64,000 nucleotides of DNA from Pseudomonas sp. CC120222-01a (GTDB lineage Bacteria; Pseudomonadota; Gammaproteobacteria; Pseudomonadales; Pseudomonadaceae), in contig NZ_QEQQ01000005.1 of the NCBI RefSeq assembly GCF_003097235.1, positions 124,001-188,000 of the forward strand. Reading direction: 5' to 3'. Every line of letters begins with the position of its first letter. Position 1 is the first letter of the stretch. The translations under genes were made by a program, and so were the position numbers. The notes below the pieces were generated by a model. The model had not been told where the DNA came from, searched no databases, and saw nothing but the letters and a program-made list of their open reading frames with translations. Positions 33,409 to 41,724 of the stretch are shown here, piece by piece.

Positions 33409-34164
33409 ATGACTCGGATCGCTCACTCTGGCGACAACAGCACTGAACGCCGTCTGCAAGCCGAACGCCTGGTGGGCGCCGCGGCCCTGCAGGAAGCCCA
33501 GGCCCTGCGCTACAAGGTGTTCAGCGCAGAATTCAAGGCCAAGCTCAAAGGCGCCGAACTGGGCCTGGACATGGATGACTACGACGTACATTGCCGCCAC
33601 ATCGGCGTGCGCGACCTGAGCACTGGCGAGCTGGTAGCCACCACCCGCCTGCTCGACCACCAGGCCGCCAGCAGCCTGGGGCGCTTCTACAGCGAAGAAG
33701 AATTCAGCCTGCACGGCCTGCTGCAACTGCAGGGCCCGATCCTCGAACTGGGCCGCACCTGCGTCGCTGCGGAGTACCGCAACGGCGGCACCATCGCCGT
33801 GCTCTGGGGCGAACTGGCCGAAGTGCTCAACGAGGGCCGCTACAGCTACCTGATGGGTTGCGCCAGCATCCCCATGCAGGACGGCGGCGTGCAGGCCCAC
33901 GCGGTCATGCAGCGCCTTCGCGAGCGCTATCTGTGCACCGAGCACCTGCGTGCCGAGCCGAAAAACCCGTTGCCCAGCCTGGCCCTGCCGAACAACGTCA
34001 TCGCCGAAATGCCACCGCTGCTCAAGGCCTACATGCGCCTGGGCGCGAAGATCTGCGGCGAGCCGTGCTGGGACGAGGATTTCCAGGTGGCCGACGTGTT
34101 CATCCTGCTCAAGCGTGACGACCTCTGCCCGCGTTACGCCCGCCACTTCAAGGCAGCGGTCTGA
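33409..34164 (+). CDS. olsB: Ornithine N-acyltransferase OlsB
   Basis: A 251-residue GNAT-like acyltransferase. Diagnostic blocks are Arg-Tyr-Lys-Val-Phe near residue 33, [17 protein letters not shown] (about residue 115) and Leu-Met-Gly-Cys-Ala-Ser-Ile. It transfers a 3-hydroxyacyl chain from ACP to ornithine, the first step of phosphorus-free ornithine lipid synthesis. GGAG 8 bases upstream marks the ATG at 33409. The frame stays open about 930 bases further upstream, but that part is antisense to the neighbouring gene. Ends in a TGATG overlap with olsA. Confidence 0.92.
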   Translation: MTRIAHSGDNSTERRLQAERLVGAAALQEAQALRYKVFSAEFKAKLKGAELGLDMDDYDVHCRHIGVRDLSTGELVATTRLLDHQAASSLGRFYSEEEFSLHGLLQLQGPILELGRTCVAAEYRNGGTIAVLWGELAEVLNEGRYSYLMGCASIPMQDGGVQAHAVMQRLRERYLCTEHLRAEPKNPLPSLALPNNVIAEMPPLLKAYMRLGAKICGEPCWDEDFQVADVFILLKRDDLCPRYARHFKAAV

Positions 34165-34952
34165 TGCCTGGCCTGCGGGTGCTCGCCCGCCTCTCGCGGC
34201 TGCTGCTGGTGCTGTCGCTCGGCATGCTCATGGCCGCTGTCATCGCCGTAGGCGAGCGACTGGGGATCAAGGCATCCATTGAACTTCGCCAGCGCTGGTC
34301 CTGCTGGTTCATGAAGCGACTGGTCGGCGCCCTGCCCTTCGAGGTGCGGGTGATCGGTGAACTGCCACAACGGCCGATGCTGTGGGTCAGCAATCACGTA
34401 TCCTGGACCGACATTCCCCTGCTCGGCATGCTGCTGCCGTTGTCGTTCCTGTCCAAGGCCGAGGTCCGCCATTGGCCGGTGGCCGGCTGGCTGGCGGAGA
34501 AGGCCGGGACGTTGTTCATCCGCCGCGGCGGTGGTGACGGCCAGCGCCTGCGCGAACAGATCAGCGACCAGCTGGGGCAGGCACGGCCGCTGCTGATCTT
34601 CCCCGAAGGCACCACCACCGACGGGCGCCAGCTGCGCACCTTCCACGGCCGCCTGCTGGCCGGTGCCATCGACCAAGGCGTGGCCGTGCAGCCAGTGGCC
34701 ATTCAGTACCTGCGCAATGGCGAGGCAGACCCGATTGCGCCGTTCATTGGCGACGATGACCTGGTTTCGCACCTGATGCGCTTGTTTGCCGAGCCTCGGG
34801 GTGAAGTGTGCATTCACATGTTGAAGCCGATAGGCAGCGTCGAGAAGGAACGTGCGGCGCTGGCGTTTCAGGCGCAACAGGCGATTCACATGGCGTTGTT
34901 CGGAGTCGAGGAAGTGGCGGTGGCTCCAAGGCGTCAAGCGCGCGCGGCTTGA
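34164..34952 (+). CDS. olsA: Lyso-ornithine lipid acyltransferase OlsA (PlsC family)
   Basis: A 262-residue PlsC-type acyltransferase. An N-terminal hydrophobic segment (residues 12-30) is followed by Asn-His-x4-Asp (Ser-Asn-His-Val-Ser-Trp-Thr-Asp, about residue 75) and Phe-Pro-Glu-Gly-Thr-Thr-Thr-Asp-Gly near 148. It adds the second acyl chain to lyso-ornithine lipid and may also act on lysophosphatidate. Its ATG overlaps the olsB stop by one base. A perfect 40-base palindrome after the stop probably terminates the operon. Confidence 0.92.
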   Translation: MPGLRVLARLSRLLLVLSLGMLMAAVIAVGERLGIKASIELRQRWSCWFMKRLVGALPFEVRVIGELPQRPMLWVSNHVSWTDIPLLGMLLPLSFLSKAEVRHWPVAGWLAEKAGTLFIRRGGGDGQRLREQISDQLGQARPLLIFPEGTTTDGRQLRTFHGRLLAGAIDQGVAVQPVAIQYLRNGEADPIAPFIGDDDLVSHLMRLFAEPRGEVCIHMLKPIGSVEKERAALAFQAQQAIHMALFGVEEVAVAPRRQARAA

Positions 34953-34967
34953 TTCTTTTATTACCTT

Positions 34968-35007
34968 TACTGGCCTCTTCGCGGGCTTGCCCGCGAAGAG
35001 GCCAGTA
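34968..35007. repeat. Single REP element, perfect 40-base palindrome
   Basis: TACTGGCCTCTTCGCGGGC-TT-GCCCGCGAAGAGGCCAGTA, 19-base perfect arms. Unlike the other REP sites this is one unit, with the outer arms extended by ACTG/CAGT. It lies between convergent olsA and acpH and probably ends both. Confidence 0.85.
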
Positions 35008-35022
35008 CAGACAACACAAGGC

Positions 35023-35607
35023 TCAGCTGTCAGACAGTCTTCCTGCCGCAGCAAACGCCTGCAACTGTGGATAAAACTCGCGAAAATCCGCCAGCAACGG
35101 CTCATACAACCGCTCCAGCTCATCCATCACCCCAACCATCCCCTCCGGCCGTGACAAGCGTCGGGCAATGCCGTTGAACACCTGCTCCAACGTGGCGAAA
35201 TCGCCATACGCTCCCAGCCAGTCATCCGCCGCCATGAACGGCGCAATCCGCGCCAGCCGCCCCGGAAGCTCGGGCTCGGCCAGCAGCACCTGATAAAAAT
35301 CCCCGGTGAACTGCGCCAGCGGCTGCTCGGCGTAATCCCCCCAGTGCCGCGCCAGGCAATGGTCGAAAAACACGTCCAGGACGATCCCGGCAAAACGCCG
35401 CCGCTCCCGCGGAAAACGCGCCAGCGCCGCCAGCACCAAGGGATGCTGGTCGGTGTAGCTGTCGATATGCCGGTGCAGCCGGATCGCCGCCTCCAGCGCA
35501 GGCGGGAAGCGCCCCTCCAGCGAGCCTTTGACAAAGTCGCCATACAGGCTGCCGAGCAGTTGTTGCGGCGCCGGGCCGCCCAGGTGCAGGTGTGCGAGGT
35601 AGTTCAT
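35023..35607 (-). CDS. acpH: Acyl carrier protein phosphodiesterase AcpH
   Basis: A 194-residue protein with the AcpH start Met-Asn-Tyr-Leu-Ala-His-Leu-His-Leu and the HD-like metal residues Leu-His-Arg-His-Ile-Asp (about residue 44) and Val-Phe-Phe-Asp-His (about 78). It removes the phosphopantetheine arm from holo-ACP. It lies convergent to olsA, whose pathway consumes acyl-ACP, and divergent from the ArsR-type gene. Confidence 0.9.
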   Translation of the reverse strand: MNYLAHLHLGGPAPQQLLGSLYGDFVKGSLEGRFPPALEAAIRLHRHIDSYTDQHPLVLAALARFPRERRRFAGIVLDVFFDHCLARHWGDYAEQPLAQFTGDFYQVLLAEPELPGRLARIAPFMAADDWLGAYGDFATLEQVFNGIARRLSRPEGMVGVMDELERLYEPLLADFREFYPQLQAFAAAGRLSDS

Positions 35608-35633
35608 GGACGCAGTCTAGCACCGCCGTCACG

Positions 35634-35735
35634 TATATCGTTATAACGCGATATAGCGATTCGTGCTCAGCTCAGAACGTCTTCATATTTGTATATCGCG
35701 AAATACCGATGTACGTTTCGCCCTATCGCGATATA
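35634..35735. promoter_or_regulatory. Three TATATCG/CGATATA operator-like repeats upstream of the ArsR-type gene
   Basis: Site 1: TATATCG-N8-CGATATA (35634-35655). Site 2: TATATCGCGAAATA (35692-35705). Site 3: TATCGCGATATA (35724-35735). All fit a TATATCGCGATATA palindrome, the kind of AT-rich dyad that ArsR-family dimers bind. They fill the gap between acpH and the regulator and could govern both genes plus xenB. Confidence 0.65.
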
Positions 35736-35759
35736 CCGCTACAGCACGAGCCTCAACCC

Positions 35760-36062
35760 ATGCCACTCGATCTCGACGAAATCATAAAAGCACTGGCCCA
35801 CCCGGTCAGGCGAGAAATCCTCAGCTGGCTGAAAGACCCGGCAACGCAATTCCCCGACCAGTACCACAGCACCGAGAACGGCGTCTGTGCCGGGCAGATC
35901 GACCAGCGCTGCGGGCTGTCGCAATCGACCGTCTCTGCCCACCTGGCCACCTTGCAGCGGGCCGGCCTGATCAGCAGCCAGAAGGTCGGCCAGTGGCACT
36001 TCTTCAAACGCAACGAAGCCACCATCGAGGCGTTCCTCGAACAACTGCGCCAAGCGCTTTGA
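35760..36062 (+). CDS. ArsR-family transcriptional regulator
   Basis: A 100-residue winged-helix repressor. The HTH is Gln-Arg-Cys-Gly-Leu-Ser-Gln-Ser-Thr-Val-Ser-Ala-His-Leu-Ala-Thr-Leu-Gln-Arg-Ala (residues 49-68). No clear metal-binding Cys pair of the ArsR/SmtB type is present, but Cys43 and Cys51 flank the start of the recognition region and could sense electrophiles. The ATG at 35760 is chosen because an upstream one (35709) would place coding sequence over the palindromic operators; its ribosome site is weak. xenB starts 17 bases after the stop. Confidence 0.8.
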   Translation: MPLDLDEIIKALAHPVRREILSWLKDPATQFPDQYHSTENGVCAGQIDQRCGLSQSTVSAHLATLQRAGLISSQKVGQWHFFKRNEATIEAFLEQLRQAL

Positions 36063-36079
36063 CAAGGCAGGTAACCGTT

Positions 36080-37129
36080 ATGACCACGCTTTTCGATCCG
36101 ATCCAACTGGGCGACGTGCAACTGCCCAACCGCATCATCATGGCCCCGCTGACCCGCTGCCGCGCCGATGAAGGCCGCGTGCCCAATGCGCTGATGGCCG
36201 AATACTACGTGCAGCGTGCCAGTGCCGGCCTGATTCTCAGCGAGGCGACATCGGTCAGCGCGATGGGCGTCGGCTACCCCGACACCCCCGGCATCTGGAA
36301 TGACCAGCAGGTACGTGGCTGGCACAACGTCACCCAGGCCGTGCACGGCGCTGGCGGGCGCATTTTCCTGCAGCTGTGGCACGTTGGCCGTATCTCCCAC
36401 CCCAGCTACCTCAATGGTGAGCTGCCGGTGGCCCCCAGCGCGATCCAGGCCAAAGGCCACGTCAGCCTGGTGCGCCCGCTGAGCGGCTACCCGACCCCGC
36501 GTGCACTGGAAACCGAAGAGATCGCCGACATTGTCGAGGCCTACCGCAGTGGTGCCGAGAACGCCAAGGCCGCTGGCTTCGATGGCGTGGAGATTCACGG
36601 CGCCAACGGCTACCTGCTCGACCAGTTCCTGCAGAGCAGCACCAACCAGCGCACCGACCGCTACGGCGGCTCGCTGGAAAACCGCGCACGGCTGCTGCTG
36701 GAAGTGACCGATGCGGCCATTGAAGTCTGGGGAGCAGGCCGCGTCGGCGTGCACCTGGCGCCACGGGCCGATGCCCACGACATGGGCGATGCCGACCGCG
36801 CCGAGACCTTCACCTACGTGGCGCGCGAGCTGGGTAAACGCGGCATTGCCTTTATCTGCTCGCGGGAGAAGGAAGCCGACGACAGCATCGGCCCACTGAT
36901 CAAAGCGGCATTTGGCGGGCCTTACATCGTCAACGAGCGCTTCGACAAGGCCAGTGCCAATGCTGCATTGGCGGCGGGCAAGGCCGATGCGGTGGCATTT
37001 GGCGTGCCGTTTATCGCCAACCCTGATCTGCCGGCGCGGCTGGCGGCGGATGCGCCGTTGAATGAGGCACATCCGGAGACCTTCTATGGCAAAGGGCCGG
37101 TGGGTTACATCGACTACCCGCGCCTGTAA
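36080..37129 (+). CDS. xenB: Old-yellow-enzyme flavin reductase XenB
   Basis: A 349-residue OYE-family FMN reductase. Met-Ala-Pro-Leu-Thr-Arg-Cys-Arg-Ala (residues 21-29), Gln-Leu-Trp-His-Val-Gly-Arg (about 97) and His-Gly-Ala-Asn-Gly-Tyr-Leu-Leu-Asp-Gln-Phe (about 176) are the FMN and substrate residues. It agrees nearly residue for residue with what I recall of Pseudomonas XenB, which reduces nitro esters, nitroaromatics and enones with NADPH. It follows the ArsR-type gene by 17 bases and is likely under its control. A symmetric terminator follows. Confidence 0.93.
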   Translation: MTTLFDPIQLGDVQLPNRIIMAPLTRCRADEGRVPNALMAEYYVQRASAGLILSEATSVSAMGVGYPDTPGIWNDQQVRGWHNVTQAVHGAGGRIFLQLWHVGRISHPSYLNGELPVAPSAIQAKGHVSLVRPLSGYPTPRALETEEIADIVEAYRSGAENAKAAGFDGVEIHGANGYLLDQFLQSSTNQRTDRYGGSLENRARLLLEVTDAAIEVWGAGRVGVHLAPRADAHDMGDADRAETFTYVARELGKRGIAFICSREKEADDSIGPLIKAAFGGPYIVNERFDKASANAALAAGKADAVAFGVPFIANPDLPARLAADAPLNEAHPETFYGKGPVGYIDYPRL

Positions 37130-37140
37130 TTGAGATCGCC

Positions 37141-37161
37141 GGGGAGGGCAAAGCCCTCCCC
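37141..37161. terminator. Bidirectional hairpin between xenB and the coiled-coil gene
   Basis: GGGGAGGGC-AAA-GCCCTCCCC, 9 perfect pairs, 11 bases after the xenB stop and 7 bases from the convergent stop. No T-tract, but the position fits termination of both genes. Confidence 0.55.
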
Positions 37162-37168
37162 TGCACTT

Positions 37169-37990
37169 TCAAGGCCGGGAATTGATCTGCTGTTGCAGGT
37201 TCTGAATCTGGCTTTGCAAGGTGTTGAGGTTGCGCGTGGTCTGCCCGCGGAACGCATCGAACTCCTGCACCGACGCCCCGCTCGACGATGCCGTGCGGTT
37301 TTCCATCTGGGTCTTGAGCACCAGCACATCCTGCTCCAGGCTGTCGATCGCGGCTTTCTGATTGCCCTGCTTCTTCAGTGCAGCCACCTCATCGTTAAGG
37401 CTCTTGAACTGACCATCGAGCTTGCCGCCATCCACCTGCCCCGACTTCAGCGCCGCCAGCTCGCCGTTCACCGCTTTCAACTGTGCCTGCAACTGGGTCT
37501 GCAGCTCGGTCACCGCCTTCTGCTGCTCACGGGTATCGGCCAGCACCTGCTCCAGGCGCTTGCCCAGGTCACCCGCCTGCCCTGCCACACCTTGCTGCTG
37601 CTTGCCCTGCTCGGCCAGGCTGGCCTGCAACTGACGGATCTGCAACTTCAGTGCTTCACTGCCGGTGGTACTCGTGGTCTCGCTGGCATCGACCTTGCCG
37701 CTGATTGCCTGCAAACGCCCGGCGGCTTCTTCGCTGATCCGCGCAAAGCTTTCCTGGGTAGCCACCAGTTGCTGCTCCATCAGCGAAATCTGCTGGAAGC
37801 TCCACCAGCCAAGCCCCGCCAAGGCGATGAACGCTGCCCCCAGCAATGCCCACAGCGGCCCGTTGCTGGCCGGTTTGGCGGCCTTCTGGCGGCTGCGCGA
37901 GACGTGCGCCGGGAGCAACTCGTCGTCATCGGGAGTACCTGCCCGCAAGGTGGGCACATCATTGAAATCGTCGTTGGCATCGTTACGCAT
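37169..37990 (-). CDS. Membrane-anchored coiled-coil protein
   Basis: A 273-residue protein. An acidic cytosolic N-terminus (residues 1-35) leads to one membrane helix (about 46-66, Leu-Trp-Ala-Leu-Leu-Gly-Ala-Ala-Phe-Ile-Ala-Leu-Ala-Gly). The remaining 200 residues are Gln/Glu/Lys/Leu heptads, a long coiled coil facing the periplasm. It resembles envelope scaffold or HemX-like proteins in outline only. I do not recognise a function. The upstream frame extends nine codons to a TTG; the ATG at 37990 is the simpler start. Confidence 0.7.
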   Translation of the reverse strand: MRNDANDDFNDVPTLRAGTPDDDELLPAHVSRSRQKAAKPASNGPLWALLGAAFIALAGLGWWSFQQISLMEQQLVATQESFARISEEAAGRLQAISGKVDASETTSTTGSEALKLQIRQLQASLAEQGKQQQGVAGQAGDLGKRLEQVLADTREQQKAVTELQTQLQAQLKAVNGELAALKSGQVDGGKLDGQFKSLNDEVAALKKQGNQKAAIDSLEQDVLVLKTQMENRTASSSGASVQEFDAFRGQTTRNLNTLQSQIQNLQQQINSRP

Positions 37991-38077
37991 AGGTGGCTTC
38001 AACCGCGGTGGTAGCAAAGAGACATGAGTATAAACCGCTCGTGCGGCGCACTGATGACCAACATCTGCGCATCTGGT

Positions 38078-39073
38078 TCACTGACCGTGCGGTTGATGCT
38101 TCCACCAGGCGCAGAATTCATCCAGCGCGGTCCACAGGCTGACCTTGGGCTGGTAATCCAGGTATTGGCGGGCACGGCTGATATCCAGGGTGAAATCACG
38201 GCTCATGACTTGCATGCCCAAACGCGACAAGGTCGGCTGTGGGCGCCCGGGCCAAAGCATGCAGGCCGCTTCGTTCAAGGCCGCCAGGCTGTAGGCCAAG
38301 CCATAGGAACGGTAACGGGTAACCTGTGGCAACTGCATCTGGCGCATCACGTAGTTGACCACGTCCCACAGCGGCAGCGGCTGGCCGTTGCTGATGTTGT
38401 AGGCCTGGCCCAAGGCGCGGTCTTCAGCGAACAGCGCGCTGAGCAGTGCCTCGTTGAGGTTGTGCACGCTGGTGAAATCGACTTTGTTCAGGCCGTTGCC
38501 GATGATCGCCACCCGGCCCTTGCGCTGCATCTGCATCAAGCGCGGGAAGATGCTCGCATCACCGGCCCCGGTGACGAAACGTGGGCGCAGCGCCAGCACT
38601 TCCAGGCCGAACTCCTGAGCACCGAAGACTTTCTGCTCGGCGATATGCTTGGTTTGCCCATAGTGGTCGTGAAAACGGCGCGGCACCTGGTCTTCACGGA
38701 TACCCACGCGCGAACGGCCGTTGAAATAGATCGACGGCGACGACAAATGCACCAGGCGCCGCACATGCTCCTTGAGGCAGCCCTCGACGACGTTTTCCGT
38801 GACCACCACGTTGCCTTGGTAGAAGTCCTGATAACGCCCCCAGTTACCCACCGCGCCCGCGCAGTGCACCACGGCCTCGACCCCCTGGCAAAGGCGACGG
38901 GCCAGTTCAGGGTCACCCAGGTCGCCAGGGATGAACTGCGCACCTCGCTTGACCAGGTGCTCCACGCCTTCGGCACGCCGGCCGCTGACCCGCACAGCCA
39001 GGCCTTGCTCCAGGGCATAGCGCGCAAAGCGCCCGCCAATGAAGCCGCTCGCGCCGGTGACCAGAATTTGCAT
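38078..39073 (-). CDS. NAD(P)-dependent epimerase / 3-beta-HSD-like dehydrogenase
   Basis: A 331-residue extended short-chain dehydrogenase. The nucleotide motif Gly-Ala-Ser-Gly-Phe-Ile-Gly-Gly is at residues 7-14, with the active-site Tyr-Gly-Gln-Thr-Lys near residue 136. His-Leu-Ser-Ser-Pro-Ser supplies the Ser. It groups with 3-beta-hydroxysteroid dehydrogenase/OleD-like proteins that act on bulky hydroxy lipids. Substrate unknown. It lies alone, 45 bases downstream of argP in the same direction. Confidence 0.8.
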   Translation of the reverse strand: MQILVTGASGFIGGRFARYALEQGLAVRVSGRRAEGVEHLVKRGAQFIPGDLGDPELARRLCQGVEAVVHCAGAVGNWGRYQDFYQGNVVVTENVVEGCLKEHVRRLVHLSSPSIYFNGRSRVGIREDQVPRRFHDHYGQTKHIAEQKVFGAQEFGLEVLALRPRFVTGAGDASIFPRLMQMQRKGRVAIIGNGLNKVDFTSVHNLNEALLSALFAEDRALGQAYNISNGQPLPLWDVVNYVMRQMQLPQVTRYRSYGLAYSLAALNEAACMLWPGRPQPTLSRLGMQVMSRDFTLDISRARQYLDYQPKVSLWTALDEFCAWWKHQPHGQ

Positions 39074-39118
39074 GTATGACTCCGCCTTGATTTCAGATGC
39101 AACAGACGCCAGCCGCCG

Positions 39119-40009
39119 CTACAAGGGCACCAGCCAATGCCGTGCCGTGTGCCGCAGGTGTTCGGTCAGTTGCGCGAGCAGGTGCCCGCCGTTGCGCCAA
39201 TGATGCCAGTACAACGGCACATCGATGGGGGTATCGCTGCAGATTTCCACCAACTGGCCGTTGGCCAACTGTTCACGCGCCTGCAACTCGGGTACCAGGC
39301 CCCAGCCCAGACCAGCCTCGGTCATGCGCAGAAAGCCTTCGGACGACGGGCACAAGTGATGCAGAAAGCCGTCCTGAATTCCCAGCGAAGCCAGGTAACG
39401 GTGCTGCAGGAAATCGTCCGGCCCATAGACGATGGCCGGCGTGCGGGCCAGCCGCTGCGCCGCGAAACCCTGCGGGAAATACCGCGCCATGAACCCTGGG
39501 CTGGCCAGCGCCCGATAGCGCATGGCCCCCAACGGCAGGCTGCGTGCACCCGCCACTGGCCGTTCGCTGCCACACAGGCAGGCTGCCACTTCACCGGCAC
39601 GCATGCGCTTGAGGCCGACCTCCTGGTCTTCCACCACCAGGTCGGTGAGCAACTGATGCTCGGCGCAGAATGCCCCCACCGCACCGGACCACCAGGTCGC
39701 CAGGCTGTCGGCGTTGAGGGCGATGCGCAGACGCTCGGGCATGCCCTCCTCGTCCAGCGCCGGTACCTGGCGCTGCAGGTCACGTTCAAGCAGCCGTACC
39801 TGTTGCACATGGTTGAGCAATTGCCGGCCGACCTCGGTCGGGCTCGGCGGTGCAGCACGCACCAGCACCGGTTGGCCGACCCGCGCTTCAAGCAACTTGA
39901 TGCGCTGCGAAATGGCCGACTGTGACAGCCCCAGCACCTGCGCGGCACGTTCGAAACCGCCTTGCTCGATCACCGCCGCGAGGGCAGCCAGCAGCTTGTA
40001 GTCGAACAT
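39119..40009 (-). CDS. argP: LysR-type regulator ArgP
   Basis: A 296-residue LysR regulator. It begins Met-Phe-Asp-Tyr-Lys-Leu-Leu-Ala-Ala-Leu-Ala-Ala-Val-Ile-Glu-Gln-Gly-Gly-Phe-Glu-Arg-Ala-Ala, with the HTH over residues 18-37 (Ser-Gln-Ser-Ala-Ile-Ser-Gln-Arg-Ile). This N-terminus is diagnostic of ArgP/LysG. It is divergent from argO across 90 bases, the standard arrangement in which ArgP with arginine activates argO. The true start is the ATG at 40009; the longer open frame upstream is antisense to argO. Confidence 0.92.
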   Translation of the reverse strand: MFDYKLLAALAAVIEQGGFERAAQVLGLSQSAISQRIKLLEARVGQPVLVRAAPPSPTEVGRQLLNHVQQVRLLERDLQRQVPALDEEGMPERLRIALNADSLATWWSGAVGAFCAEHQLLTDLVVEDQEVGLKRMRAGEVAACLCGSERPVAGARSLPLGAMRYRALASPGFMARYFPQGFAAQRLARTPAIVYGPDDFLQHRYLASLGIQDGFLHHLCPSSEGFLRMTEAGLGWGLVPELQAREQLANGQLVEICSDTPIDVPLYWHHWRNGGHLLAQLTEHLRHTARHWLVPL

Positions 40010-40099
40010 CGATTTTCCTAATGACGGATCAGCTCTATTTGTTTTTCTTATACAGCGACACTCGCCACAATATCCAGCATCTTGTTTGGAGTATTCGCC

Positions 40100-40699
40100 A
40101 TGTGGCAAAGCTATCTCAACGGCATGCTGGTGGCCTTCGGCCTGATCATGGCCATCGGTGCACAAAACGCCTTCGTCCTCGCCCAGAGCCTGCGCCGCGA
40201 GCACCACTTGCCAGTGGCCGCGCTGTGCATCGTCTGTGACGCCATTCTGGTGGCAGCCGGGGTGTTTGGCCTGGCCACGGTGCTGGCGCACAACCCGACA
40301 TTGCTTGCCATCGCCCGCTGGGGTGGCGCAGTGTTCCTCATCTGGTACGGCGCCAAGGCCCTGCGCAGTGCCTTTTCCAAACAGAGCCTGCAGCACCAGG
40401 AAGGCCAGGGCATGCGCTCGCGCCGGGCGGTATTGCTGAGCGCATTGGCGGTTACCCTGCTCAACCCGCACGTGTACCTCGACACCGTGCTGCTGATCGG
40501 CTCGCTCGGTGCCCAGCAGACTGTGCCTGGCGCCTATGTGGCGGGCGCCGCCAGTGCCTCGCTGCTGTGGTTCTCGACCCTGGCGATCGGTGCCGCGTGG
40601 CTGGCACCGTGGCTGGCTCGCCCGGCCACCTGGCGGATGCTCGACCTGATGGTGGCGGTGATGATGTTCGCCGTGGCCGCGCAGCTGATCTTCAATTGA
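40100..40699 (+). CDS. argO: LysE/ArgO-family amino-acid exporter
   Basis: A 199-residue LysE-type exporter with about six membrane helices. Ala-Ile-Gly-Ala-Gln-Asn-Ala-Phe-Val-Leu (residues 15-24) and Leu-Asn-Pro-His-Val-Tyr-Leu-Asp-Thr (about 119) are the conserved family motifs. It would export arginine and perhaps canavanine or lysine. GGAG 8 bases upstream fixes the ATG at 40100. Control by the divergent ArgP is expected. Confidence 0.92.
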   Translation: MWQSYLNGMLVAFGLIMAIGAQNAFVLAQSLRREHHLPVAALCIVCDAILVAAGVFGLATVLAHNPTLLAIARWGGAVFLIWYGAKALRSAFSKQSLQHQEGQGMRSRRAVLLSALAVTLLNPHVYLDTVLLIGSLGAQQTVPGAYVAGAASASLLWFSTLAIGAAWLAPWLARPATWRMLDLMVAVMMFAVAAQLIFN

Positions 40700-40700
40700 A

Positions 40701-40718
40701 GGCCGCCGGTCGGCGGCC
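40701..40718. terminator. GC-rich hairpin just after argO
   Basis: GGCCGCC-GGTC-GGCGGCC, 7 perfect pairs starting 2 bases after the stop; no T-run follows. Confidence 0.35.
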
Positions 40719-40890
40719 GCCAACCGCTCTGGAACCTCTATTCCCTATCTTTGTTGCGTGGTTATGCGCCGGGCCCGGTGCTATGATCCAGCCCTTGCGT
40801 CGCAAAGAGTACAAACTCGCCGACGTACATCGGGCCGCCCGTGATCGGCCTTGCGCAAACCGCAAACAGACCTGAATCAGGAGATCCACC

Positions 40891-41487
40891 ATGGCTTTTG
40901 AATTGCCGCCGCTGCCGTACGCCCACGATGCCCTGCAGCCGCACATCTCCAAGGAAACCCTGGAGTTTCACCACGACAAGCACCACAACACCTATGTCGT
41001 GAACCTGAACAACCTGGTCCCAGGCACCGAATTCGAAGGCAAGACCCTGGAAGAGATCGTCAAGAGCTCTTCGGGCGGTATCTTCAACAACGCCGCTCAA
41101 GTCTGGAACCACACCTTCTACTGGAACTGCCTGGCACCTAACGCCGGTGGCCAGCCGACCGGCGCCCTGGCTGATGCCATCAACGCCGCTTTCGGTTCCT
41201 TCGACAAGTTCAAGGAAGAGTTCTCCAAGACTTCGATCGGCACCTTCGGTTCCGGCTGGGGCTGGCTGGTGAAGAAAGCTGACGGTTCCCTGGCCCTGGC
41301 CAGCACCATCGGCGCCGGCTGCCCGCTGACCAGCGGCGACACCCCGCTGCTGACCTGCGACGTCTGGGAACACGCCTACTACATCGACTACCGCAACCTG
41401 CGTCCGAAGTACGTCGAGGCGTTCTGGAACCTGGTCAACTGGAAATTCGTTGCCGAGCAGTTCGAAGGCAAGACCTTCAAGGCCTGA
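40891..41487 (+). CDS. sodB: Iron superoxide dismutase SodB
   Basis: A 198-residue Fe-SOD. Metal ligands are in [10 protein letters not shown] (His27), Trp-Asn-His-Thr-Phe-Tyr-Trp (His74), and Asp-Val-Trp-Glu-His-Ala-Tyr-Tyr (Asp157, His161). The Ala-Gln motif after Asn-Asn-Ala-Ala-Gln marks the iron type. It converts superoxide to peroxide in the cytosol. GGAG 8 bases upstream supports the start. TATGAT at 40782-40787 is a possible -10. In pseudomonads sodB falls under iron/PrrF control, which cannot be read directly here. Confidence 0.96.
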   Translation: MAFELPPLPYAHDALQPHISKETLEFHHDKHHNTYVVNLNNLVPGTEFEGKTLEEIVKSSSGGIFNNAAQVWNHTFYWNCLAPNAGGQPTGALADAINAAFGSFDKFKEEFSKTSIGTFGSGWGWLVKKADGSLALASTIGAGCPLTSGDTPLLTCDVWEHAYYIDYRNLRPKYVEAFWNLVNWKFVAEQFEGKTFKA

Positions 41488-41506
41488 TTCATTCAGCCCT
41501 GAACGA

Positions 41507-41534
41507 AAAGCCCGGCCATGTGCCGGGCTTTTTC
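41507..41534 (+). terminator. sodB terminator
   Basis: AAAGCCCGGC-CATGT-GCCGGGCTTT (41507-41531) followed by TTTC, 20 bases after the sodB stop. A classic Rho-independent terminator. Confidence 0.9.
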
Positions 41535-41724
41535 TTGCCTGACAGTTTTCCCGCAGGGTCTTGCTCAGCGCGTATAGCACGCTAACATCAACCGTCTGGA
41601 AGTTTGATACCGCGCACTCAAGTTGCAGGGTCGGGCAACCGATACACTACCCAAGGTCGGCCGATAGTGTATTGCCAACGTTAATGGCAAAATGATGTCA
41701 TGCGCATGGATTAAGGAAACCCCA

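Noticed and set aside
41692..41724. ATG-ATG start of bifA 11 codons upstream
   Set aside because: No ribosome binding sequence before it, whereas TTG 41725 has AAGGA at good distance.
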